This document shows positions 43,976 through 51,557 of a stretch of DNA of 64,000 nt, piece after piece; the stretch's first letter is position 1; every line of letters starts with the position of its first letter. Source of the stretch: an uncultured Anaerolineae bacterium. Its GTDB lineage: Bacteria > Chloroflexota > Anaerolineae > Anaerolineales > Villigracilaceae. Location: assembly GCA_903822545.1 (NCBI GenBank), contig CAIJPN010000103.1:19168-83167 (forward strand), written 5' to 3'. Made by a program: the position numbers and the translations under genes. Below the pieces are notes generated by a model, which was not told where the DNA came from, did no database searches, and worked only from the letters and a program-made list of their open reading frames with translations.

Positions 43976-44554
43976 ATGCAAACCATCTCCGCCCCATTAT
44001 TTGAAGGCCAGCTCATCCGCCTCACCCCGGTTGACCATGAAGCTGACCCTGAAACAGTCGCCGCATGGACACACAATGATGAATTCATGCGCCTGTATTC
44101 ACCCCAACCCGTCCGCCCACTCACCGTCGAACAGGTTAAGAAGAAATTCGAGCAGATTGACAAAGAAATGGATGAGGACAACAACCTTTTCCATTTTGCC
44201 ATCCGCCCACATGACGAGCAGCGCCTGATTGGCGAAGCCCGCCTGCAATGGATCGAATGGACCAACGGCAATGCCTGGGTCAAGCTGGGCATCCCCAACC
44301 CCCAAGACCGGCACCACGGCTACGGCAGCGAGGCCCTGCGCCTGTTGATGCGTTTCGCCTTCCGTGAGCTGAACCTGTACCGGCTGACCATCAGCCTGCC
44401 CGAATACAATGCCAGGGCCATCGCTTTCTTTGAGAAAGCCGGCTTCATCGTGGAAGTCCGCCGCCGTGAAGCTATCAACCGCATGGGCCGCAGATGGGAC
44501 CTGATCGACATGGGCATCCTGCTGCCCGAGTGGGAGGCGCGCCATGCTTCATAG
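43976..44554 (+). CDS. GNAT N-acetyltransferase, RimJ/RimL type (first of four)
   Basis: A 192-aa single-domain acetyltransferase using acetyl-CoA. The N-terminus 'LFEGQLIRLTPVDHE' and the acetyl-CoA loop 'NPQDRHHGYGSEALRLLMRFAF' (the Q/RxxGxG/A site is RHHGYG) followed by 'LNLYRLTISLPEYNARAIAFFEKAGF' in outline fit the RimJ/RimL group, which includes ribosomal-protein and antibiotic acetylases. AGGAAA lies 8 nt before the ATG. It is preceded by the leader ORF and two terminators and overlaps the next gene by 11 bp. Confidence 0.88.
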   Translation: MQTISAPLFEGQLIRLTPVDHEADPETVAAWTHNDEFMRLYSPQPVRPLTVEQVKKKFEQIDKEMDEDNNLFHFAIRPHDEQRLIGEARLQWIEWTNGNAWVKLGIPNPQDRHHGYGSEALRLLMRFAFRELNLYRLTISLPEYNARAIAFFEKAGFIVEVRRREAINRMGRRWDLIDMGILLPEWEARHAS

Positions 44555-45131
44555 CCCAGAAACCCCACTCCTGCGCGGGAAGCTCGTCCGCCTGTGCGCA
44601 GTTGATGCCGAGACCCTGTCCAAAGGCTTCCACAAGTGGAGCAGCAACAGCGAATACGCCCGTTTGCTCGATTCCGGCCCGGCCCGGCCTTTTTCGCAAA
44701 AAGCGATCAAAGGCTTTATCGAGAAAGAACTGCAAAAAGATGACCCCAACCTGTTCTTTTTCGCCATCCGCACCATCGACGGCGACCGCCTGATCGGCGA
44801 AACCGGTTTCGATGGCATCAGATGGAACCAGGCCGATACCTTCATCGGCATCGGCATTGGCGAACAGGAATTCTGGGGCAAAGGCTATGGAACAGAAGCC
44901 ATGCAGTTAATGCTACGCTTTGCCTTCACCGAGATCAACCTGCACCGCGTTAGCCTGACGGTATTCGAATACAACGAACGCGCCATCCAATCCTACCTGA
45001 AATGCGGATTCCAGCACGAGGGCCGCTGGCGGCAGTACATCCTGCGCGAAGGCCGCCGCTGGGACATCCTCGAAATGGGCATCCTGCGTGAAACATGGAT
45101 GCAAGCGCAAGAAATGGAGAAAAACTCATGA
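44544..45131 (+). CDS. GNAT N-acetyltransferase, RimJ/RimL type (second)
   Basis: A 195-aa paralogue of the preceding protein with the same domain order: 'LLRGKLVRLCAVDAETL' at the start, 'GEQEFWGKGYGTEAMQLMLRFAF' as acetyl-CoA loop, and 'NERAIQSYLKCGFQHEGRWRQ' before the C-terminal 'GRRWDILEMGILRETW'. The two genes appear to be a tandem duplication that has diverged. It overlaps both neighbours (11 bp upstream, ATGA downstream), so translation is coupled. Confidence 0.88.
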   Translation: MLHSPETPLLRGKLVRLCAVDAETLSKGFHKWSSNSEYARLLDSGPARPFSQKAIKGFIEKELQKDDPNLFFFAIRTIDGDRLIGETGFDGIRWNQADTFIGIGIGEQEFWGKGYGTEAMQLMLRFAFTEINLHRVSLTVFEYNERAIQSYLKCGFQHEGRWRQYILREGRRWDILEMGILRETWMQAQEMEKNS

Positions 45132-46135
45132 AACACAACCTGCCCGCCCTTCCAGACGGTTTTATTGCCCGTAACGCCACCCTTGCCGATGTTGAAATCG
45201 CCGCCCAAATGGGCATCGATTACGCCATGGCCACCACCGGTTATTCCGACATCGAAGCCGATGGCCTGCGCAACATATGGCAATCGCCCGGATTCGACCC
45301 CGAGCGCGATGTTTACCTGGTATTCAGCCCGCAAGGCAAAATCGCCGGGTACATGGAAGTCTGGAGCAACTCCGACACCCCGGTTCACCCTTTCGTTTGG
45401 GCCATCACCGCGCCTGAATTCCAAAACCTGGGCATCGGCAGCCACATGCTGGCCTGGGGCGAAAACCACGCCCGCCGCGTCTTTGAACTCCTCCCGCCCG
45501 ATGTGCGCATCGCGCCGATGGCCGGCACCCCCTCCGTTGTGAAAAACGCGAAAGAACTGCTCACCAACAACGGCTGGAAGCACATCCGCAGCAGCTACAC
45601 CATGGAAATCGAGATGGACGCCCCGCCGCCTGCTCCCGTTTTCCCGGCCGAACTGACCATCCGCACCTTCCAGCCCGCAGACGCCCATGAAGTCTACCGC
45701 ACCGTTGACGAATCCTTCAGCGACCACTTCGGCCACGTCGACCAGCCCTTCGAAACCGGCTTTGAGCGCTTCAGCCACAACACCATGGAAGACCCCCTCT
45801 TTGATCCCAACCTGTGGTTCATCGCCACATCCGGCGATACATTCGCCGGAGTCTGCCTGTGCCGGGCCAAATCCTTTGACGACCCCCAGGCCGGCTACAT
45901 CAACATCCTGGGCGTGCGCCGCCCCTGGCGCAAACATGGCCTGGGGCTGGCCTTCCTGAATCATGCCTTTGGCCAATTTTACCGGCGCGGCTATAAAAAA
46001 GTCACCCTCGGCGTAGATGCTCAAAACCTGACCGGCGCGCTGCGGCTCTATGAAAAAGCCGGCATGCACATCGCCCGCCAGTTTGACCAATACGAAAAAG
46101 AATTCCGCCCCGGCCGAGAGCTGCGCGTTGAATAA
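45128..46135 (+). CDS. Two-domain GNAT acetyltransferase (third)
   Basis: A 335-aa protein with two GNAT domains: residues about 8-160 ('PEFQNLGIGSHMLAWGENHA' as first acetyl-CoA loop) and 180-335 ('VRRPWRKHGLGLAFLNHAFGQFYRRGY' region as second). The linker DAPPPAPVFP separates them. The organisation recalls MshD-type and related two-domain acetylases. The ATG at 45128 overlaps the previous stop (ATGA). The tail 'YEKEFRPGRELRVE' is nearly shared with the fourth gene, so the two are tandem copies. Confidence 0.87.
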   Translation: MKHNLPALPDGFIARNATLADVEIAAQMGIDYAMATTGYSDIEADGLRNIWQSPGFDPERDVYLVFSPQGKIAGYMEVWSNSDTPVHPFVWAITAPEFQNLGIGSHMLAWGENHARRVFELLPPDVRIAPMAGTPSVVKNAKELLTNNGWKHIRSSYTMEIEMDAPPPAPVFPAELTIRTFQPADAHEVYRTVDESFSDHFGHVDQPFETGFERFSHNTMEDPLFDPNLWFIATSGDTFAGVCLCRAKSFDDPQAGYINILGVRRPWRKHGLGLAFLNHAFGQFYRRGYKKVTLGVDAQNLTGALRLYEKAGMHIARQFDQYEKEFRPGRELRVE

Positions 46136-46144
46136 ACCCCACAA

Positions 46145-46177
46145 AGCCTTGCGAGGGTTGTTAACCTTCGCAAGGCT
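46145..46177. repeat. Intercistronic inverted repeat
   Basis: AGCCTTGCGAGGGTT pairs with AACCTTCGCAAGGCT (one mismatch) across 3 nt in the spacer between the third and fourth GNAT genes. There is no T-run. It has the look of a dispersed palindromic element. Confidence 0.65.
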
Positions 46178-46197
46178 CCACTTAAGAAAGAAACCTG

Positions 46198-47175
46198 ATG
46201 ACCGAAAACCTGCTCCCAACCGGTTTTAGCCTGCGCCACACACGTTGGGATGACCTGGAAGCCGTGGCCCAACTCATCCTCGAAGTCTGCACCGCCGATG
46301 GCGACGCCAGCGTTGCCACCCCACCCGCTGAACTCAAAACCTGGTGGCAAACCCCCGGGTTCAAACTCGAAACCGATACATGGGTTGTTACCAACCCGGC
46401 GGGCAAAATCATCGGCTACGAAGAATTTGTCGACCACCACGCCCACGCCAGCCTGATGGGCGATGGCTACGTCCACCACAACTTTACCAACCTGGGCATC
46501 GGCACCCTCCTGCTGCGCACGCTCGAAACCCGCGCCCACGCCGAAATGGCCCTGGCCGAACCCGACCTGCGCGTTTTCATCCGCAACTTCATGTCGATTG
46601 GCGACACAACCGCGCGCCAACTTCATCAAAATGAAGGCTACAACCCATCTCGTTTTTCCTGGCGGATGGAGATTCAGTTTCCCGCCCCGCCGCCTGCTCC
46701 CGTTTTCCCAGAAGGGATCGAACTGCGGGCGTTTGACCCGGCCCGTGACCTGTTCGCCGTTTACGAGGCCGTCAGCGAAGCCTTTGCAGACCACTGGGGC
46801 TACGTTAAAAGCCCGTTTAACGAGTGGAAGCACAAATTCCTGGCCGAAGAGCGCTATCTCCCCGATTTATGGCACATTGCCTGGGACGGCGACCAGATTG
46901 CCGGAGTTTCCATCTGCCGCTACCGCAACGGCATTGGCTGGGTCGGGAGTCTCAGCGTGCGGCGTCCCTGGCGCAAAAAAGGGCTGGGCATGGCCCTGCT
47001 GCAACACTCCTTTGGCGAATTCTACCGGCGCGGATACATCACCATCGGCCTGGGCGTGGATGCCAGCAACCCCACCGGCGCCACGCGCCTGTATGAACGC
47101 GCCGGGATGAAAATTTCCAGCGAATATGTCATGTACGAGAAAGAACTTCGCCCGGGACGCGACCCGGAGGGGTAA
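46198..47175 (+). CDS. Two-domain GNAT acetyltransferase (fourth)
   Basis: A 325-aa protein with two GNAT domains. The N-terminal one has a weaker acetyl-CoA loop ('FTNLGIGTLLLRTLETRA'); the C-terminal one has 'VRRPWRKKGLGMALLQHSFGEFYRRGY' in outline, typical and probably active. The linker FPAPPPAPVFP and tail 'YEKELRPGRDPEG' match the third gene. The upstream spacer holds an inverted repeat and only a weak ribosome binding site (AAGAAAG). Confidence 0.87.
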   Translation: MTENLLPTGFSLRHTRWDDLEAVAQLILEVCTADGDASVATPPAELKTWWQTPGFKLETDTWVVTNPAGKIIGYEEFVDHHAHASLMGDGYVHHNFTNLGIGTLLLRTLETRAHAEMALAEPDLRVFIRNFMSIGDTTARQLHQNEGYNPSRFSWRMEIQFPAPPPAPVFPEGIELRAFDPARDLFAVYEAVSEAFADHWGYVKSPFNEWKHKFLAEERYLPDLWHIAWDGDQIAGVSICRYRNGIGWVGSLSVRRPWRKKGLGMALLQHSFGEFYRRGYITIGLGVDASNPTGATRLYERAGMKISSEYVMYEKELRPGRDPEG

Positions 47176-47207
47176 AATCAAGTATCTGCACCAAAAAGGA
47201 GAATCCC

Positions 47208-47417
47208 ATGCAGCTTAAATGCTCTAATTGCGCCACCCCCTTCGTGCTAAGCAAAGAAGTCCTGGCCGAGGCCATCGCCCTGTTCAAAGAAAACAAGACC
47301 GCCCATCTTAACGTGAACTGCCCCAAATGCCGCCGCCCTGTGCGTGTGGTGCGTAAAACGCTGGAAATGAACCCGATTTACCGCAAAATGCTCGAAAGCG
47401 AGCCTGAACAGTCATGA
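47208..47417 (+). CDS. Small zinc-ribbon protein
   Basis: A 69-aa protein with two CxxC knuckles, 'LKCSNCATPF' (residues 4-7) and 'VNCPKCRRPV' (38-41), separated by a helix. This is an MJ0042-like or rubredoxin-type zinc ribbon. AAAAAGGAG lies before the start. The gene overlaps the HAD gene by ATGA, so the two proteins are made together. No function is known. Confidence 0.75.
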   Translation: MQLKCSNCATPFVLSKEVLAEAIALFKENKTAHLNVNCPKCRRPVRVVRKTLEMNPIYRKMLESEPEQS

Positions 47418-48019
47418 CCATCCGCGCCATTTATTTCGACATGGGCGGCGTGATCCTGCGCACCGATGACCGCCAGCCGCGCACCCAACTGGGCGCAGAA
47501 TTTGGCCTGAGCTACGAAGAAATTGACCAGGTGGTTTTTGGCGGCGGGCGCTACAGTTCCGCTGCCCGGGCATCGCTCGGTGCGGTGACCGAAGAAGCCC
47601 ACTGGCACGCCGTTACCCGCCGCCTGAACGTTTCACCGGACGCCTCGCGCCGCATCAACGAGCAGTTCTTCGCCGGGGATCGGGTGGATTGGCAGCTGGT
47701 GGATTTCCTGCGCGGGCTGCGCAAAACCCACAAAGTAGGCCTGATCAGCAACGCCTGGGACGGCCTGCGGGCCTGGATCCAAAAAACCAAATTCGATGAC
47801 GCTTTCGACGCGATAATCATCTCTGCTGAAGCGCGCGCGGCCAAACCCATGCCTGTGATTTACCACCTGGCCCTGCAAACACTGGGAGTCAGGCCTGAAG
47901 AAGCGCTGTTTGTCGATGATGTGCTGGAAAATATCACCGGCTGCGAGAATGTTGGAATGAAAGGCCTCCACTTCAAAAGCGCGGCGCAAGTGATGGACGA
48001 TATCCGCAAGTTAATATAA
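47414..48019 (+). CDS. HAD-superfamily hydrolase (YihX-like)
   Basis: A 201-aa haloacid dehalogenase-like protein. Motif I is 'YFDMGGVIL' with the nucleophile Asp; the +2 position is Gly, as in the YihX/epoxide-hydrolase N-terminal branch, not the usual phosphatase Asp. Motif II is 'GLISNAWD', the motif III Lys is in 'ARAAKPMPVIY', and motif IV is 'ALFVDDVLENI'. The substrate could be a sugar phosphate, as for YihX. It is the last gene before a perfect palindromic terminator. Confidence 0.88.
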   Translation: MTIRAIYFDMGGVILRTDDRQPRTQLGAEFGLSYEEIDQVVFGGGRYSSAARASLGAVTEEAHWHAVTRRLNVSPDASRRINEQFFAGDRVDWQLVDFLRGLRKTHKVGLISNAWDGLRAWIQKTKFDDAFDAIIISAEARAAKPMPVIYHLALQTLGVRPEEALFVDDVLENITGCENVGMKGLHFKSAAQVMDDIRKLI

Positions 48020-48020
48020 T

Positions 48021-48056
48021 AGAAGATGGGCGCACCAGCTGGTGCGCCCATCTTCT
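48021..48056. terminator. Perfect 36-bp palindromic terminator
   Basis: AGAAGATGGGCGCACC / GGTGCGCCCATCTTCT with AGCT at the centre. It lies between the convergent HAD and kinase genes and serves both, although T-runs are short. Confidence 0.8.
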
Positions 48057-48070
48057 TATCAAGCGGTTGG

Positions 48071-50275
48071 CTATGGGGTGGTGAAGTGCAGGGAAGGCTT
48101 GGGGGCTTCTTTCTGGTTTTTGAAGAAATCTGCGGGCATTTCGATCGGCTTGAAATCGGTGGTCAGCCCAATATTCCCGATCGGGATATAGTAGAACTGC
48201 GTGTTAAAAGCCGGGGCGGTGCTGGCATCCTGGTAAGCAAAGAAGATGTAAGTGCCATCAGGGTTGAGGCGCGGGCTGGTATAACAGCAGCGGTTGTTGC
48301 CAAACACATCCAGCTTGAAGGCTTTGTGTGTTTCGGGATCGTAGCTGTATAAAAAGCCCCAAACATTGTTACGCTTGAGGGTGTTGAAAACGAAGAATTC
48401 ACCGTTCCAATCGAAATCTGGCAGGGTCATATCATCGCCATAATCTTCGGGGGTGAAGCGTGTGCCGGGGAATTCATCTTTGGTGGTGATTTTAGTAGCG
48501 TCGCAACGGCTGATATCCTGTATGCGAACCAGGTCAGCGCCTTTTCCCGAAACATCCACGCCGCCGAACATCCAGGCCACAATACCGTTGTTCAGGCCCC
48601 AGCGGAAATCCTTCATCTTGATGGCGGCCAGGGTGTCACCGGTGTATTTGATGCAGATATCTTTCAACTCAAGAATATCGCCGCGATTGCGTATCTTTCG
48701 CAGGGCCTCGAGATCGAACGGGAAAATGTACATTTCACGGTTAAGCGAAATCGCCACCCGCTTACCATCCGGTGAAATGCGGAATTCTTCGAGATATTGG
48801 GCATTCGGGAAGGTGGTCAAGATATCCACTGCGCCGGTATCGGCATCGGCCATGCCAATATTTTTGCCACTGAGATAAACGATCTGGTTGGTATTGGGAA
48901 TCCACTGCGGATCGGTTTTCGGCGCGTTGTCATTGGTCAACTGCTTGAGATTCGACCCATCGATGTTCATCACCCAGATTTCATTGTTCGCCACAAAAGC
49001 GAGTTTATCCACCCCGCCAATGCCCACCCCGGCAGCCTGCGTGGGGGTCGGGGGCACTTCGGTTGGCGGGACATCTGTCGGCGGAGGCGCAACAACTGTT
49101 TCGGTAGCGGTTGGCGGTACGGGGGTGGCGGTGGGAGGCACCGGCGTGGGGCTGGGCAGCACCGGGGCAACGGTAGTCACAATCGGGGCGACGGGTGTAT
49201 TGTTATTGGCAATCTGCGAGACCATGTAGAAAATCCCGCCAGCCAGCAGCGCCATAATGACCAGCGCGCCACCCACCAGCATCAGCACGGGCAAGCCGCC
49301 CGCCGCGGTCATTGTGGCTGTAACAGACTCGGCTGAGTTTTTATTGGGCTGGGCTACGGCCTGGGTCTTCCCGGCAGGTTTACCGCCCAAACGGGTTTTT
49401 GCGCTGGCCTGGATCTTCGTTGCCGCGATGGATGCCGTTTTCAGGGCATCTTCGCTGCTCTGACCTTTGGCAACCGCATCCAGTGCGGCAGCAAACTCCT
49501 GCGCCGAAGAAAAGCGGTCGTCGCGGTTCTTCGCCATCGCTTTTTCGATGATGACTTCGACGGCAACCGGCAAATTGGGGTTGATATCCAGGATGTGCGG
49601 GATCGGGTCAGTGATGTGCTTCACCACCACCGCCATTGGGGTATCGGCATGATACGGCTGGTGGCCCGTCAGCACTTCAAACAGGATGACACCAAAAGCG
49701 TAAATATCGCTGCGCCCATCGATCTGGTCACCCTGGGCCTGTTCGGGGCTCATATAAGCGGGTGTGCCGATAATGGCTCCACCCGTCACCGTGGCGCCGC
49801 TCGATTGCGCGATTTTGGCAATACCAAAATCGGAAATATAGGGCTCACCCTGCCGGTCGAACATGATGTTGCCCGGTTTCAGATCGCGGTGGATAACGCC
49901 CTTGGAATGGGCTTCATCCAGCGCGCTGGCCATGCGGTTGAACAAGCTGGCCGCCGCAGAAATACTCAATGGGCCATCTTTGATGCGGTCAGCCAGCGAA
50001 CCGCCGACCATGTAACGCATCACAAAATAAGGCTGTCCATCTTCTTCGCCGACGTCATACACAGGCACAATGGCCTGGTGTTCAAGCAGCGCAATGGTTT
50101 TGGCTTCGCGTTCGAAGCGCACGCGGAATTGTGGGTCGTGGAGCATTTCGCGCGGAAGCACTTTTAAGGCAACTTCGCGCTCAAAGCGCGGATCGTAGGC
50201 CTTGTACACCGTCGCCATGCCGCCACGGCCAAGTTCAGATTTAATTTCGTATCGACCGATTTTTTGTGGGCTCAT
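48071..50275 (-). CDS. Membrane Ser/Thr protein kinase with extracytoplasmic beta-propeller
   Basis: A 734-aa PASTA-less Hanks-type kinase. The cytoplasmic kinase domain (10-270) has a GRGGMATVY glycine loop, Lys38, HRDLKPGN (Asp131), DFG (149-151) and GTPAYMSPEQ. One membrane helix lies at about 328-352, followed by a Pro/Thr/Val linker (360-420). The outer domain starts 'IWVMNIDGSNLKQLTND', typical of TolB/WD40-like PD40 repeats, with 'FRISPDGKRVAISL' and 'PRLNPDGTYIFFAYQD' as further blades. It may sense an extracellular ligand. The start is chosen because a promoter lies directly before it with no room for a ribosome binding site. Confidence 0.92.
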   Translation of the reverse strand: MSPQKIGRYEIKSELGRGGMATVYKAYDPRFEREVALKVLPREMLHDPQFRVRFEREAKTIALLEHQAIVPVYDVGEEDGQPYFVMRYMVGGSLADRIKDGPLSISAAASLFNRMASALDEAHSKGVIHRDLKPGNIMFDRQGEPYISDFGIAKIAQSSGATVTGGAIIGTPAYMSPEQAQGDQIDGRSDIYAFGVILFEVLTGHQPYHADTPMAVVVKHITDPIPHILDINPNLPVAVEVIIEKAMAKNRDDRFSSAQEFAAALDAVAKGQSSEDALKTASIAATKIQASAKTRLGGKPAGKTQAVAQPNKNSAESVTATMTAAGGLPVLMLVGGALVIMALLAGGIFYMVSQIANNNTPVAPIVTTVAPVLPSPTPVPPTATPVPPTATETVVAPPPTDVPPTEVPPTPTQAAGVGIGGVDKLAFVANNEIWVMNIDGSNLKQLTNDNAPKTDPQWIPNTNQIVYLSGKNIGMADADTGAVDILTTFPNAQYLEEFRISPDGKRVAISLNREMYIFPFDLEALRKIRNRGDILELKDICIKYTGDTLAAIKMKDFRWGLNNGIVAWMFGGVDVSGKGADLVRIQDISRCDATKITTKDEFPGTRFTPEDYGDDMTLPDFDWNGEFFVFNTLKRNNVWGFLYSYDPETHKAFKLDVFGNNRCCYTSPRLNPDGTYIFFAYQDASTAPAFNTQFYYIPIGNIGLTTDFKPIEMPADFFKNQKEAPKPSLHFTTP

Positions 50276-50282
50276 GTGGTTA

Positions 50283-50311
50283 AGTATACTGTTTGCGAAA
50301 GCGAAAATCAA
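50283..50311 (-). promoter_or_regulatory. Leaderless promoter of the kinase gene
   Basis: TTGATT (50306-50311), a 17-bp spacer and TATACT (50283-50288) on the minus strand. Seven bases separate the -10 box from the ATG, so transcription should begin at or next to the start codon. Confidence 0.65.
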
Positions 50312-50357
50312 GAAAAAGAATTCTTACAAGATTGGTCTATTTTTCCTATTTCTGGAT

Positions 50358-51449
50358 TTAAAACGGCAGGTTGCCAGCCTGCGCGCGCACCTGGCGCAAA
50401 ATGTACTGGCGCAGGTTTTCCAACAGGTCACCGTAGAGCAGTTTTGCCAGGTCAACCGCCGAGTTGAGCATGGGACGAGTGACTGCCAGCGAAAGGGCAT
50501 AATCGAGCAGCGTATCGAGGATCAGCAGTTGCACTTCCACCGAAAACTGCTGGATCTTTGCCGCCGCGCGGATGCGTTGGAGCCACTCTTCGGGCGTGCC
50601 ATAATCGGCTTTGCTGCTTTTGTCGATGTCGAGTTCCACGGCCGGGTGAGTGAACACCAACCCGCCGCGTAGCAGCGTGCCCAGGCGGGCATTACGCGCC
50701 AGCCGCAGGTTGAGCGTTTTTTCGATGTTATCGCGCTCATCGAGCCACTGCTCATCAAAAGGCCGTTCTGGGCCAGATGCCCCATCCCCGGCATCTTCGC
50801 GCTGCCAGATTCCGCCCTGGCAGGTAACGCGCCCGCGCCAATCCTTTACTTCAAAGATCCAGATACCGGTCGGGCCGACCAACAGCACATCCACATCCAG
50901 GCTTTTCTTCACCAGCAGGCTGCGCACGGCGATATATTCATCTGGCAGGTTGCGGGCCAGATACCCGGCAAAATCTTGCTCGCCCGCATCAGCCTGTATA
51001 TCGCCATCTGCAACGCGCTGCCACCATTGCTCGGTCACATCCAGCATCACATCCGCAGATTCAGCTTGCGGCTGCTGGCGGGCCAGTTGCGAAATCCGCC
51101 GCAGCTTATCCACAACCGGTAAGAGCAGCAAAAGCGCCTGCAACAGGTTGAAAAAGCCCACCGGAGCGATCAGCCACTTCCAGTTGGGGAAGAAAACGGC
51201 CAGCTGCGAAAGCACCGTCAGCAGCAGGAGCAAACCTCCCAGCAAGAGTAAAACCATCCGCAAGCTCTTCTTCTCATCAACAATCTGTTGCTGGATAAAG
51301 TTGGCCGCCTTTTTCAGCCCCTGCTGCTGCGCGAACGTTACCGACTGTTCCCAGCGCGCCTGCCAGTTTCCCAGCGCCAGCTGTTCCAACTCGCGAGCGG
51401 TCTGGTAACCCTTTGAAAGATTGCTCCAACTCTGGCTTAAAATGCGCAT
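50358..51449 (-). CDS. NERD-domain membrane protein
   Basis: A 363-aa protein. The N-terminus is charged and helical, two hydrophobic helices lie at about 62-115, then a NERD nuclease-related domain at 150-290. The core motif 'LDVDVLLVGPTGIWIFEVKDWRGRV' in outline gives the D-x-E-x-K pattern of the PD-(D/E)XK fold. NERD proteins have been suggested to process DNA or RNA, but few are characterised. GGAGTG lies 4 nt before the start. It runs in the same direction as the kinase gene, which has its own promoter. Confidence 0.82.
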   Translation of the reverse strand: MRILSQSWSNLSKGYQTARELEQLALGNWQARWEQSVTFAQQQGLKKAANFIQQQIVDEKKSLRMVLLLLGGLLLLLTVLSQLAVFFPNWKWLIAPVGFFNLLQALLLLLPVVDKLRRISQLARQQPQAESADVMLDVTEQWWQRVADGDIQADAGEQDFAGYLARNLPDEYIAVRSLLVKKSLDVDVLLVGPTGIWIFEVKDWRGRVTCQGGIWQREDAGDGASGPERPFDEQWLDERDNIEKTLNLRLARNARLGTLLRGGLVFTHPAVELDIDKSSKADYGTPEEWLQRIRAAAKIQQFSVEVQLLILDTLLDYALSLAVTRPMLNSAVDLAKLLYGDLLENLRQYILRQVRAQAGNLPF

Positions 51450-51557
51450 GGCACTCCAATCTCTGGTAAAAGTTACCTTGATTTTACCCTTTACGCGCGC
51501 GTTTTCATTGCGGTTTATAATAGTTTTAGAAGGAATGAGCTTTTCTTGGAGAACCCC

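Noticed and set aside
43674..44228. 184-codon plus-strand frame starting before the leader region
   Set aside because: It crosses both terminators and then overlaps the first GNAT gene in another frame. The 30-codon ORF with a strong ribosome binding site is the better reading.
44993..46219. 408-codon minus-strand frame
   Set aside because: It is antisense to the two-domain GNAT gene, which has clear motifs and coupling to its neighbours.
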